From Triticum aestivum (Eukaryota > Streptophyta > Magnoliopsida > Poales > Poaceae): a DNA stretch of 64,000 bases. Under the pieces are notes generated by a model. It ran no database searches. It was not told the DNA's origin and worked only from the letters and a program-made list of their open reading frames with translations. A program made the translations under genes and the position numbers. The stretch spans positions 35,662,943 to 35,726,942 of the forward strand of contig NC_057814.1 in NCBI RefSeq assembly GCF_018294505.1, given 5' to 3'. This document shows, one piece after another, positions 33,598-46,443 of this stretch (position 1 is the first letter of the stretch; each line of letters begins with the position of its first letter).

Positions 33598-33875
33598 GAC
33601 TAGCCACAGTGGGAGTAACTTCAGCAGTAACATCGAGTCCAACTCAGCAAATTTGCTTATGTGACAATGAGTTAATAAGGAGAGAGGTAGTTTGAGTAAC
33701 TTAGCTAGTTACTGTAACATCACATGTCCCAATGCAATATGAGTCTATAACCTAATAAATAAAGCTTTGCATGTTACCACACTTATGTTACTACCCACTA
33801 TGAAGGTAATAATATAGACTAGGAATATGTGTATGTTACTACAATAGTGTGTGTTACTCTCCATTGTGGCTAGTC
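33598..33875. mobile_element. Tourist/Harbinger MITE (278 bp), TAA duplication
   Basis: Inverted ends GACTAGCCACAGTGG and CCATTGTGGCTAGTC are flanked by TAA at 33595-33597 and 33876-33878. Confidence 0.92.
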
Positions 33876-34179
33876 TAAGATACTCTCATGTTTAAAAAAA
33901 ATAAGAAGTCTAAGATACTCTCCATTATGACTATGCAATCAATAGAGAGGGGATGGTAGTATATTACCATAAAATTCTGTTGCAATAAATGTGTGGTAGC
34001 TTGGTCTCCATATCTTTTTCATTTGGTCCACGCTTACCACTTCCCTGCAATAAAAGAACATCCTTTCTCTCTACGCTAATTACCTGTCATGTGTGCTGTG
34101 TGTTGACTTCAAGACAATTACCCAATTAACTCGTGGAGTCGTGATTCATACACATGTACCATTACTACACTAGCAAGAT

Positions 34180-36015
34180 TCGCGTGTACCCTAAAAAAAG
34201 CAATAATTTTTTGAGCCACACATATTATATTAATCAACAAAACATAGTACAATTGCATACACACATACCGAAACTACCGGAAAGACCGCGACATGATAGA
34301 TGTCCAGGAAACTTTATAGAAAGAACTCCACACAAAAGAATATTATAAATAAATCTATTGGAGTATATGCGAACAACCAAATCTGAAATAGCCGCCAACC
34401 ACTGGCGCCGTCGAGGCGCACACCGGGGAAAGAGGCAGAGCACCAGCAAACCAAAATCCAGGCCTGCGCCATAGCCTTGTAGGCGTTGTGAGCCCAGGAC
34501 CAGACCTGTAGAACAGGCGCTTGGCAATGTGGCGTGTCGACCGAGGATGTTCCCCACATCAACCTGGATCCAGATCAGACGCATTCCGCCGCCGTTGACG
34601 GGGAAGAACGCCAATCTGTAGCCGTCGGGCCACCAACCCTGTACCAGTATGAATCTGTCCCACTTGTCGGCGCCGCCATGAGAGACGACAACATCCAGAT
34701 AGAAGAAACATAAGTCCTACCGGTCCGAACGAACGGCAAGCAGATGAGACCATCAACTCAGTAGCGTCACCGAAAAGGACATCGTCGTGGTGAGGAAGAG
34801 GCCGATGCCACATTATTCGACGCAACAACAATCTCACCAAATTGGTACTACTAGATGAAGACAAAGCCCTAAATCAATGGAACAACAGGAAGGGAAACAC
34901 CAGCCCACCCCTCTCCACTAGCCGCCGGAGCAGCAAACCGAGAGGGGTGGAGATCTACGCCTCACCGGCGGGCAGAAACTGCCGCTTCTGTCGTCTTAGA
35001 ATAGAGCGAAGCGATTCGCTCATTCGGGGACGAAGCGGTATGGCGGTTCGCAAAAAAAGAGAGCAAGATTCACGTGGCAACGCGCCGATAGGTTTCGGCC
35101 CTCTTTTTATTTCGTTTGTTTTTTTTTCCCTTCTCATTTTTTTCATTTTTCATTTTTTTCAAAATGTTCCCTTTTTGTGTACATATTCTTTTTTGAAAAC
35201 ATGAGCTCATTTTTTTCACATACATGAACATTTTTGTATTCATAAACATCTATCGATTATATGATAAAGGACACGAATTTAGTGCAAACACATCTTAGGG
35301 CATCTACAACGCGGACCCTCAAACCGCCCGCATCAGTTTGAGGCATGCAGTCCGGGCATGTTTTGTCATCCAACGCGGTCTTGTATCCGTCTGCTAGCCA
35401 GTTCGGAGATCCTTTTGCGCGTAAATTGGAATCAAAGCCGGGGGAGGGGGGGCTTTGCGGGAGTCCGGACCGCCGCCACGTAGGACTCCGACATCCCCGG
35501 CCCAGTCAAATCCTCCCTCCCGGTCCCATTCTCTTCCACTCCACCCTGCTCCCCCTTGCTTTGCATCCGCACCATCGTTATCTGCCGCCGCTGTTGTACT
35601 CTCCGGCCGCCACTCAGGCATTGCTGGACGTCCGCAACCCCTACCCACGCACCCGCTTGCCTTGTACAATGACGCCGTCCACCGTGGATCCATCCGCCGC
35701 TAGGTACCATCCGCCCGCCCTGCCGACCCCGTCCATGGCGGACACCACGTCCGACAGGTGTTCGGTCAAATGCCATTGAACTTATTTTCAAACTTTCATG
35801 TCATTTTTTAGAGAAAGAAGGATGGTGGGGTACTCAGTCAGTTGTTGTGCGATGTGTGGTTGGACGTATCTGCGGACTTCGTAAGCAGGAGCAGGAGTAG
35901 GAGCAGAAGGGGGGGGGGGGTCTTTTGGTTCGGGGACGAAGCGGTATGGCAATTCGCTAAAAGAAGAGCAAGATTCGCGTGGCAATGCCGCAGTGATAGT
36001 AGACGGGCCTCGCCG
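34180..36015. other. Repeat-like DNA, no gene recognised
   Basis: It contains a moderately GC-rich segment (34380-35100) with minus-strand frames I cannot assign. It also has a lone Harbinger-like left end (TTA then GGGCATCTACAACGC, 35297) without a right partner. A ~60-bp direct repeat (35020-35080 and 35930-35990) begins TTCGGGGACGAAGCGGTATG. Confidence 0.5.
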
Positions 36016-38186
36016 TAGTGATAGAGGAATACCCAACCATTTGGGATAACCTACAAAGTACTACTTACTTCAATAAATTTGATGGCGCTCTTTTAGTGTA
36101 AAAGCCACAATATCTAAGGCATCACATTAAAAAGTATAATGGTGAAATAATTAATGTCATCTTTGATCGCAGCATGTCATACATAGCTTGATTATATCTA
36201 CTCAAAACACTCTACTCTTAGAGTGTTTCTAGGAGGTGCAAGCTATACAATATTTTTCATAGCTCATGAGATACTCGCTAAATTTGTAACTCAAATATTC
36301 TTTTCTACAATCCAATTGTAGAAACATAATTTTCTTGTTACAATAATTTCTAATTTTCATTATGAAAACCTTTTAAAACATTTCAAAAGATCCAAATTTA
36401 TATCTCAATTAGTAAATATAAATATCTATTTGAGTCGTCCTTGAAGATAGATAAATTTGCTGCTTGCAACAACACTTATTGGACTACATACATCAATATG
36501 CATATTTCCATTTTTTTGTTGCTCATTTTTTATAGCCTATGAACGGTTTTTTAGTTACTTCACTATTTCAACAAAAGTTGCAAGTATCAGATGATTCACA
36601 GTCATATGACTCCAAAAGCCATCACTATGGAATTTCTCCATGCGGATTTCTCCAATGTGACTAAATGCAGTGTCACACATATATGATATTCTTTTAGTCT
36701 TGCGACATTTAGCGTTAGTGTTAGGGATGTTTAGTTTTATCATCAATATTCAAAACTTAAATCCTATTCATAATAGGAGTATGGCCCTTTTGTTCATTAC
36801 ATCAATTAACTATTGTTCTCTTATGAACAGCCCCCTTAAAACTTCTATGCAATGCGCTAGAGTGTACAAAACTCTAAAATGAATTATGACAATAAATTCA
36901 GAGGCAATATGTTGATGCAAAATTATCATAACTACTACAAAATTTTCAACACGTATTTTAAGCTCATCAATTTGTTGGTCATTAGGTCGTAGTAATTCTT
37001 GCATCGATTCACAACAACATGCTATCGAGTTGGTATCCTTGTGATCAACTTTTAACCACAATTCCCGAAAAATTTAGTATTTAACAATTTTAATCACAGT
37101 TCTCAAGAATTACACTTTATTTGACCGACATTCTCTACATTTTATAACTTGTATGACATTCATAACCGAGCTGGACATTCCAGTCTTCTTTTCCTTCCGC
37201 CTCTAAACTTCTTATAGTTTTAATTTTAATATTTCTCCTACTCAATAGAAAAGTTATCTAACCTTTTAAGAGTGGCTTGAGCCCCGAACTTCCCTAGGTA
37301 TGTAAGTCTCGTTACATCCTTTGATTTTGTTCTTTCTCTTTAAGTTCTCATCATCAACTCATGACTGGTGTCCTTTCGGACTTATGCATTTCAGTCTTAA
37401 TCATGGTTTAACACTTTACTAGCTCTTTCAAACAAAACACTTCTTTAGATATCGCATATCTTTTAATCTTTGTTTGTTTCTGAAAACAGTTTTCAGTTCC
37501 AATAATATCACATAACTATCCCAAACATTTTGAAGTTCGGGTTTCTTGCAAGCAAGTAGACCATAATGCAATTCTAGCTTTTGGATCAAAGGACGTGAGT
37601 CTTATAATCCATAGCATTGGCAAGAGAGCATTGCAAGCATGTGGTAGGACGAAATCCTTCTTGGCACTCTTAGAGGACAATCCTCTCAATCGTAAAAGAT
37701 TCAACCAGACAAATAACATTCAATCAATTTCAACAACAAAGGTGGAACCGCCAGCCATAATTCTACAACTATAATGCAAACTACACATAGACATAGTTCA
37801 TAATTAATTGCACTAGAGATTAAACTTAATTAATACATAATTGTGCTCCCACTCAAATCAATATCTCTCATAATTGATTTTAAGTGATTCAATATCCAAA
37901 TCTAGTTCTCAGCAATTGATGTGGACATAACTACTGATGAAAATTTTGACCGGTAGGCAAACTATTGCCAATCATATCACCATATGACTCTTGTTCATCT
38001 TTCAATGCTTTGTGCTCCAAGCTCAGAACATTTCTGCTAGAACTTCATGGTAACCGAGTTCTATCTGTACATATGGTCCGACCATCTCCTTCTTACATCT
38101 CTCATCTCGTTTGAACTCATGTGGACATGAGAAACTTCGAGATGCTAGAATGTCGTAGACGGTTGCAGCACTAGGAAGAGCACCTT
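36016..38186 (-). mobile_element. Decayed Copia internal region, left part
   Basis: It aligns in direct order with 43055-45530 inside the intact element at 39034-48592. Both share TGTAAAAGCC.CA, TTGCGACATTTAGCGT, ATAACTATCCCAAAC and CTCCCACTCAAATCAATATC. It resumes at 49307 after an insertion. Minus-strand frames are all broken. It is an older member of the same family. Confidence 0.8.
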
Positions 38187-39033
38187 TGATACGTCTCCAA
38201 CGTATCTATAATTTTTTATTGTTCCATGTTGTTATATTATCAATCTTGGATGTTTTATAATCATTTTATATTATTTTTGGTACTAACCTATTGACACAGT
38301 GCCAAGTGCCAGTTGCTGTTTTCTGCATGTTTTTACATTGCAGGAAATCAATATCAGACGGAGTCCAAATGCAACGAAACTTCACGGAGATTTTTTTTGG
38401 ACCAGAAGATACATAATGGGCCCTGGCTGCGCCTGGGGGTGCTCCTAGGAGAGCACAACCCACCAGGGCGCGCCAGGAGGCCGAGGCGCGCCCTGGTGGG
38501 TTGCGCCCACCTCGGGTGCCCCCCGGACCGCCTCTTTGCTCTATAATACCCCAATATTCCCAAAACCCTAGGGGAGTCGACGAAATATTGATCCAGCCGC
38601 CGCAGAGTCCAAAACCACCAGATCCAATCTAGACACCATCTCGGATGGGGTTCACCACCTCCATTGGTGCCTCTCCGATGATGCGTGAGTAGTTCTTTGT
38701 AGACCTTCGGGTCCGTAGTTAGTAGCTAGATGGCTTCCACTCTCTCGCTGAATTCTAAATACAATGGTCTCTTGGAGATCCATATGATGTAACTCTTTTG
38801 CGGTGTGTTTGTTGGGATCGATGAATTGATCAGATCTATCTTTTTATATCCATGAAAGTTATTTGAGTTTCTTTGATCTCTTTTATGCATGATGTCTTAT
38901 AGCCTCGTATTTCTTCTCCGATATTTGGGTTTTGTTTGGCCAACTTGATCTATTTATCTTGCAATGGGAAGAGGTGCTTTGTAGTGGGTTCGATCATACG
39001 GTGCTTGATCCCAGTGACAGAAGGGGAACCGAC

Positions 39034-41216
39034 TGCAGGGTAACGCAGCAGAAAACAAAAATTTTCCGACCTACGCACCAGCCCAGGACCACTATGGAGA
39101 CTGCATACAAGGTTTGATCTTTTTCGTTACCGACTCGTAGCGCAGCGGGAAGTAGAGTCGATGATGATCGGCGGTGCATATCCCCGCAGCTAGGATTTAC
39201 AACCTTCCAACCGCGAGGATGTATACCCTCATCTGCTCCTCAGACAGCCCTCCGGGAGGCGGTCGAACAGCCCCCCGGACGGTGTCGCAGACAGCCCTTC
39301 AGGAGGACCTTCGAAACTCGAACGGTCACTCGGACAGCCCTTCGGGAGGACCTTCGAAACTCGGACGGTCACACGGACAGCCCTTCGGGAGGCACTCACG
39401 AACTAAGACCGAAACTACGATCTCTCTAAGAGTTGCACACATACGGTGTCATCTATCTGCAGGGCTTCGCCGTCCAGAACTAGTTCCCACCGGAACCCAG
39501 ACAGCCTTTCGGCTCTACAAAACTATTTCGCTGGGAGGGAGAGAGAAGCCAGATTATGCATGGCACTTGTATGTGATAAGGGATGAGGTTTGGGCTCCCA
39601 CTCCTCCTCTATTTATAGGAAAGCCAAGGCGTAGGGATGGCTCATAAAAACCCAAAATGCCCATGCAAATGTCACACATGAAGGGCATAATGTGGAGGGA
39701 AGTGGAGCTCCATGGAGCCCCACACATGTGGCTGGCCAACCCCCTTGGGTGACCCCCATGAGGAGCATGCTTGGCCCCCAAGCCCTTCTAGAAGCCTTTT
39801 GGAAATATCCCAAAAGGTGACTCACCATAAAATATCCCAAAAAGCACTTTCACTATTCACGACGACATTTTTCAGCGTCTGTTCGAACTGAAAATATTTA
39901 TGTGGGCTTAGAACATTTCCAGTACCCACCAAAATTATTTTCAACGCGTTCCGAAACAATTCCGGTTTAGTGATTTTCATCTGCGAAAAGCATCTGAAGT
40001 GGTTCTGGCAGCTCCGGAGCATATTCGGTTATTATCCCGGAAAATTTCAGAAAGCTTCCAGAATGATTCTGGCACCCTCCAAGAATTATCAGGCATGTGC
40101 CGAAACCAATTTGACTTTATGGTATCCCCTGAAACAACTTTTCAGTTTCATCGAAACTCATCCGATGACCTCTTTCTGCGGAACCTTTTCCGCTGTCCGA
40201 AACTTTTCCGGTGTCCGAAACTTTTCCGGTGTCCGAAACTTTTCCGGTGTCCAAAACTTTTTCGGTGATTTTCTCTCAGACTCCTTGTCTAGTATTCAGC
40301 AGATAGATGACCCTTAAGCGTGTGACCCTATAGGTTCGGTGAAGTATAGACATGAATGGAACCCTTTCCGATCAATGATCAACATCGGAGCCGTGGACAC
40401 CCATATTGACCCCTATACCCACACGAATAAATATTCGAGTGAACCTCCAGTTGCCATGTGCTATTCCTGTTGCTTCGCGATATGTTACAAATACCCGAGG
40501 TGAGACATGTTGGCATTCCCGTGGATCAACAACTTGTCCACTATGCTAGTTACCTCGTTACCAGTATTGTTCTCTTTTCTCGTTATCGTGTTCCGGCATC
40601 CCCGTGATCAAATCACAAAGTGTCTGGCCAGACGATGATGGATACCGTAACACCGAGAGGGCCCAGAGATATCTCTCCATCGTCGGAGGAGCAAATCCCA
40701 ATCTTGAGCTATCAAGTTACTTGACACACTTTTCCATGAACCCATAAGCCGCCGTAATAGCCACCCATTTACGGATGACATTTAACAAACCCCAAAGTTC
40801 ATGAAGCAAGCATGAAGAAACTCGATACTCTCATTGTCTAAGGAATCATGCAAACGTTAACCATCTCTGTGTTATGTACCATTAACTTGTGATGAATGAA
40901 TCTCATAGCATAACATCAATCCGGGTCGATTCAACACAAATGTTCTCTTAACATTTTGCCCTCAAAGTTGCTGGCATAGACATGCCCATGATCAGGAAAA
41001 CAGAACCATCATGCAACACTTGAGCTAGTCTTAGAGGCCAGACTAGGAATACTTCTTACCATTTATTATTCCACACGTGCATATGAGTCTTCCTCCGAGC
41101 CTCGTGGATATTGTAGACTCGAGAATCATTGCAGTTATAGGATGGAACATAAACATAATATGAACTCGGAGATAAATAATATCATTTATTATAGCCTCTA
41201 GGGCATATCTCCTACA
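39034..41216 (-). repeat. 3' LTR (2183 bp) of the BARE/WIS/Angela-like element
   Basis: It includes a minisatellite at 40188-40265 (about four 18-bp units, GGTGTCCGAAACTTTTCC), two units longer than in the other LTR. Confidence 0.92.
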
Positions 41217-41429
41217 GACTCCCACTTGCACTAGAGTCAATAATCTAGTTAATGCTAATGCACTTTACACCTATGGCATACTGGTGTAAAATATGCTTCG
41301 CATGTGGTATATCCTGTTGTCCATCGGATCTGACAACTTCAGCTCCATGTGTATCTCTGCATATCCTCACATTTTCATGCTTTCACAAAATTCATATTTT
41401 GTGTGGACTTGGCTTTGTATATATGTGAA

Positions 41430-41776
41430 TCATTGGTTGAAACCTGATTCCTCAGACTGAGTTATGGAGCAACTATCTGCAATAGTGTCCCATTGACCAA
41501 AGCCTTCTTGGAACCATACTAAGTTCATGAATGAACTATATGATTCAACATCTTTGTCTTTGTCGCTTCTAAAGCGGCAACATACTTCGCCTCTGTTATG
41601 GAATTCGCCACAGTAACTTGTTTGGAACAATTTCCAACTAATGTGCCACCATATTGTGTATTACACAAAACCCTTAACTTAAATCGAAAATCGCATGGAG
41701 AAAAGATGAAGACTGTATCGATGTAACATTTTACAACGAACTCTTCATGATCTCCTCTTGCGAGAAAACATATCAT
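41430..41776 (-). pseudogene. Copia RNase H remnant
   Basis: The minus strand shows GGTLVGNCSKQVTVANSITE then AKYVAALEATK, recognisable as the SKQ...STTEAEY block of Copia RNase H, with the frame shifting soon after. It marks the 3' end of a former pol gene inside the non-autonomous element. The conserved E in EAEY is K here. Confidence 0.7.
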
Positions 41777-44700
41777 CAGTACTTACTCTAGTACTCAATG
41801 ACATCTTTCACTGTTGTCCCATGATCAGTACTTTGATCACATTAGTATCCATACTCACAACACCTTGGGAGTATCGGACGTATCTGGTTGTTTTACATAC
41901 CATGGAATACATGATTAATCCAAACACAAAAGTGTGTGGAATCTGCATCATGTATTTTGCTCATCAGTGTTTTGGGACACCGAGTCTTGCAAAAAACTCT
42001 TCCATGTGACTCCGGCAAGAACCACTCCCTGGCGGTTTTAAATGCTAAAAAGTTTTAGCACCTTGTCAATATGTATTCATTGCTTAGCCCTATTAGGTAA
42101 ATCTATCTCCATAGATCATTATGCCTAATATTGAGCCTATTTAGTCTAAGCACTTCATCAAAAAAACTATTTTCAAATGAAGTCCTAATTCGTGTCAAGA
42201 AATTTATTTCCAATTAACAATGTGTCAAGCACACAAGGTTTTTAGAAATATTATTACGCTCCCACTTACTTTCTTGAATTACAAGCATCTTCGTTACCCA
42301 TTGATGAAGTCAAACCCCTTTGACCATTTCATCAAAGCACGAAGATTCCAACTCCATTTTGCTCTCTTCTGTCCATTGCTGGAACTCTGAAGTTTGCACC
42401 CTTACTAGCATCCTCTGGATAGACAAAATGCCTTGGACTGTAACACATGCAAGTCCTTGGTTTCATTTCCATCAGATGGAAATCATATTGTCATCCATGT
42501 TTCATATCTCATGATTGAAATATGTATTAATTGCTAGTTCAACCCGAACCGACTTTAAGCATCGCTACGATGAAAACAACCTCTTATGGATAAAACATTT
42601 TTATCCGTATCAGTTTTAAGTTCCATAAATATTCGTTGGACTCTAAGTCTTCCGAAAGGTGTATCAAGGTTTTAATCTTGAATCACTTATATGGAAACTA
42701 ACTCGGGTTGTATTGGCATTTAGCCAATTCCGAAGTCAGGGCCCATCAACGCTTCCTTGTGTATCATAGGTATAATGTTGTCTAACAACAATATCTCGTT
42801 TGCGCACCTGAGAGGTTTGCACGAGCCTTGCCTACGTGGTTCAGCTACAAGTTCGACCGAAGTTCATACATTTTATTGTAGAGACTTTCGTATCAGTCGC
42901 AGTAGGAAACTCTGGAATTACTTCCAAGGTCTCTTTCCTTTGATCTGATGACGAAGATATTGTTTATCTCGTCGAGTTGCACTATTCTCCCACTCACCTT
43001 TTTGAAAGAACCATTCTCTTTAAAAGCACACCGTTTCGCGGCAAAACTATTTGCCTCGGTATAGTGAGGGAGGAATACCCAACATTTTGGTATAACCTAC
43101 AAAGTAGCACTTGTCTGATTTGGAATAGGTTTGTAACCTTTTACACAAGCCCCATATTCCAAATGTTAAGAAAAGATATAACATGGTTGGGCGTACCATA
43201 CCATGGCTTCATTTCAACAGACCCGATGTAGCTCTTTTCAGTGTAAAAGCCGCAGTCTCTAAAGCATCACTTTAAAAAGGATAATGGCAAATTTATTTAT
43301 GTCATGTTTGACCTTACCATGTCATAAATGGTTAGATTACATCTCCATGGACTTTTCACTTGCAGTGGTGTTCCGGGAGGTGCAAGTTATGAAACCCCTT
43401 TCACAACTCATCAGACATTCGCTAAGCATGTAACTCAAATATTCCTTTGTGCAATCAAATTGCAGAAACATAATTTTCTTGTTACAATAACTTCTACTTC
43501 ATTTTTGAAAACCTTTCGAATGATTTCAAAAGATCCAGACTTACGTCTCATCAAGCAAATATCCATATATCTACTTGAGTCATTTCTGAAGATATATAAA
43601 TCCACTACTTGCAACAACATTTATTGAACTACACACATCAAAATGTATGATCACCAATATGTTTGTTGCTCGTTCCTTATGGCCTGTGAACGGTATTTCA
43701 GTCACTTCACTTTTCGGAGAAAAGTTGCAAGTGTCAGATGATTCAAAATCAAACGACTTCAAAATCCATCACAATGGAATTTTTCCATGCGGGTTTCTCC
43801 AATGTGACCAAATACAGTGCCACACATGTGTGGTATTCTCATAGTCTTGCGACATTTAGCGTCAGTGTTATGGATGTATTATATTACCATCAATATTCAT
43901 AACATACATCCATCTTGGATGGAAGCATGGCCCTTCATGTTATTCATAATACTTAACAACAATTGTTGTTTTTATGAACAACTCTTTTGCAACAAACATT
44001 GTGCAATGGGCTAGAGTGTATGAAACTCTAAAATGAATTACGAAAGTAAACCCAGAGGTATTGTATTATTATCAATATTCATAACATACATCTCATTCAT
44101 AATGAAAGTATGGCCCTTGTGTTATTCATAACATCGAACATAAAAAGTTCTCTTATGAACAACCTTCTTGCAAGATTCCTTATGCAATGGGATAGAGTTT
44201 GTAAAACTCTAAATGAATTATGAAAATAAATACAAACGGCAATACACCGATGGAAGGTATAGTAACATTACTATGTTCCCTGTGTATACCTTAACCTCAT
44301 TTCTGGCTAGCCTTTTAGGCCATAGTAGCTCTTACATTGATTCGTAACAGAATGCAATCGAGTGGGTATCTTTGTGATTAACTCACAATACCCAAGAATT
44401 GGTGATTAACATGTTTAACCATAATTCCCAAGAACTATATCTTTGACCAGCCTACTATACATCAAAAACTTGTATGACATTCATACATGAGCTGGATATT
44501 CCAGTCATCTTTCTTTCTGCCTTTATACTTCTAACAGTTTAACTTTTAGTATTTCTCCTACTCGCAAAAGAAGCACCCAACTTAAGAGTGGCGTTAGCCC
44601 CGGACTTCCTAGGCGTGTAAGTCACACTAACACCCTTTGGACACTTCCTTTCTCTTTAAGTTGTTGTTTTATTCACCTTTCATTATATGACAGGCGTTCT

Positions 44701-46443
44701 TCTGGATCCCTCTCTTATCAGTCTAATGCATAGTAAACACTTTACTAATAATTTGCAATCAAACATTGCTTTGGATAGTTCATATCTTTCAACCTTTGTT
44801 TGTATTTGAAAATTAACTTCCAGTTCCATGAATATCACATAACTATCCCAAACTTTCGAAGTTCGAGTTTCATGGAAGCAAACATATTTCACTTGACTGT
44901 AACAGAATTCTAGCTTTTGGATCGAAGGACAAGAGTCACATGATCCATAGCATTAGCGGGAGGATACGGAAAGCATGCGATAGGACAAAGTCCTTCTCGG
45001 CACTTTTGAGGACAATCCTCATATTACGTTACCAATCGTAAAGTTTTAACCAGATATTTAACAGCTATTCAATTTTAATAGGGAAGGTGGAAACGCGAGC
45101 CATTATTCTACAACTATTTTGCATATAACACTTAGACAATGTTCATAATTAATTGCACTAAGAATTAAACATGTTAATTCAACAGTGCGCTCCCACTCAA
45201 ATCAATATCTCTCAAAATTGATTGTGAGTGATACAAGACCCACATTTCAATTGTTCGCCATTGGTGTAACACCACTGATGACGAAAAATCTCAACCGGTA
45301 GGCCAACTTGCCAATCACATCTCTATGTGACTCTTGTTCATCTTTCGGTGCATGTGTTCCGAGCTCATGACGGTCATGCCTGAACGTCAAGACAACCAAG
45401 TGATCTCGCTGCGAGGTCTCAACTCACCCGCCTCACACATCTCTAATCGTTCGTACCCGTGTGACACGGCGCACCCCGAAAAGATAGGTGCCGTGACGGT
45501 GCTACACTTGGGAGAACACTAACTACTTGGTATTTCTGTGAGAGATCACCCTAATAAAAAGCGACTACCGCGCAATCAAGAAGGGTGCATCATAAGGGAT
45601 AAACATCTCAGGCAATTCATAACAGCATGATATGGTATAGCCCTTTCTGACGGAGAAGTATTTCATTTCGTCGTCTTCGGCATTCGTGTTGGTGTTCACC
45701 TTCGCGAAGATTGCCACCACCTTGTCGATGCACCAGATAATATTGCTATCTCCATAGCGTATAAAATTAATGCATTACTTAAGGTTGACACGCAGGTCAT
45801 TAAAGTGCATTCATATGGCTCCAGCCATCATGCCGAATCATGACACGCAGGTCATGTTAATCAAATTACATCATATAGTCATCTCATACATAATCGAATT
45901 AGTATGAGCACTGCTATACCACATCACATGCACATCCTACGAAACCAAGTTAGACGCCTCTAATCGGTTTATGCAAAATTTATTTTACGTGGCTTCTAAG
46001 GTTTTGACTTAAACCGCAGCGACCAACGTTCATCAATAAGTATGATAGTTCATGTCGCTAGATTAACTTTGCAGGGTGTATGAAGCACGAGACAATAAAA
46101 TCTCGAACCCCATACTAAACTTCGTCATACGCATGACCCCCGTGCAGATCATATCTGCATTGCCCTGTCGTCTGTGAATTTCATCTTTCTTTTGACTACG
46201 GCAGAACCCAAAGAACTGATAGCACTTCCATGATCAACCAGGATCACGGATTGCCAGAACTTTGTCAAATTCCACCATGCTGTCTCGAGATTGAGCAAAC
46301 GCAAATTCTAGGGAAGCAACAAGAACATCGGGTAACAGATTTCATCTGTCACCCGCATAAATAATTTTCAGCAATAGATCTCATCTACTACCTAATTATA
46401 TTATGCAATACCCATACATCTCTATGTATTCTAGATCGCAACC
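41777..46443 (-). other. Eroded interior of the non-autonomous element
   Basis: It is a long run without a usable frame on either strand. Sequence order parallels a Copia pol and leader read on the minus strand. A short open piece at 44683-44892 is unremarkable. Confidence 0.65.

Larger units (their letters stand above)
32075..34165 (-). repeat. Right arm of the inverted gene duplication, expanded by MITEs
   Basis: It contains the second cysteine-rich gene and its upstream DNA, in reverse orientation to 30750-31720. It is about twice as long because Tourist-type MITEs (33093-33875) and AT-rich DNA sit within the upstream part. A fossil Stowaway-like end (CTCCTTCCATCCCAATATAC, 32590) has no partner. 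Confidence 0.8.

Noticed and set aside
40188..40265. CRISPR-like array
   Set aside because: The units are contiguous with no spacers, inside a plant LTR; it is a minisatellite.
39999..40317. Repetitive peptide frames (CPKLFR, VRNFSG repeats)
   Set aside because: Produced by the 18-bp minisatellite in the LTR, not a repeat protein.
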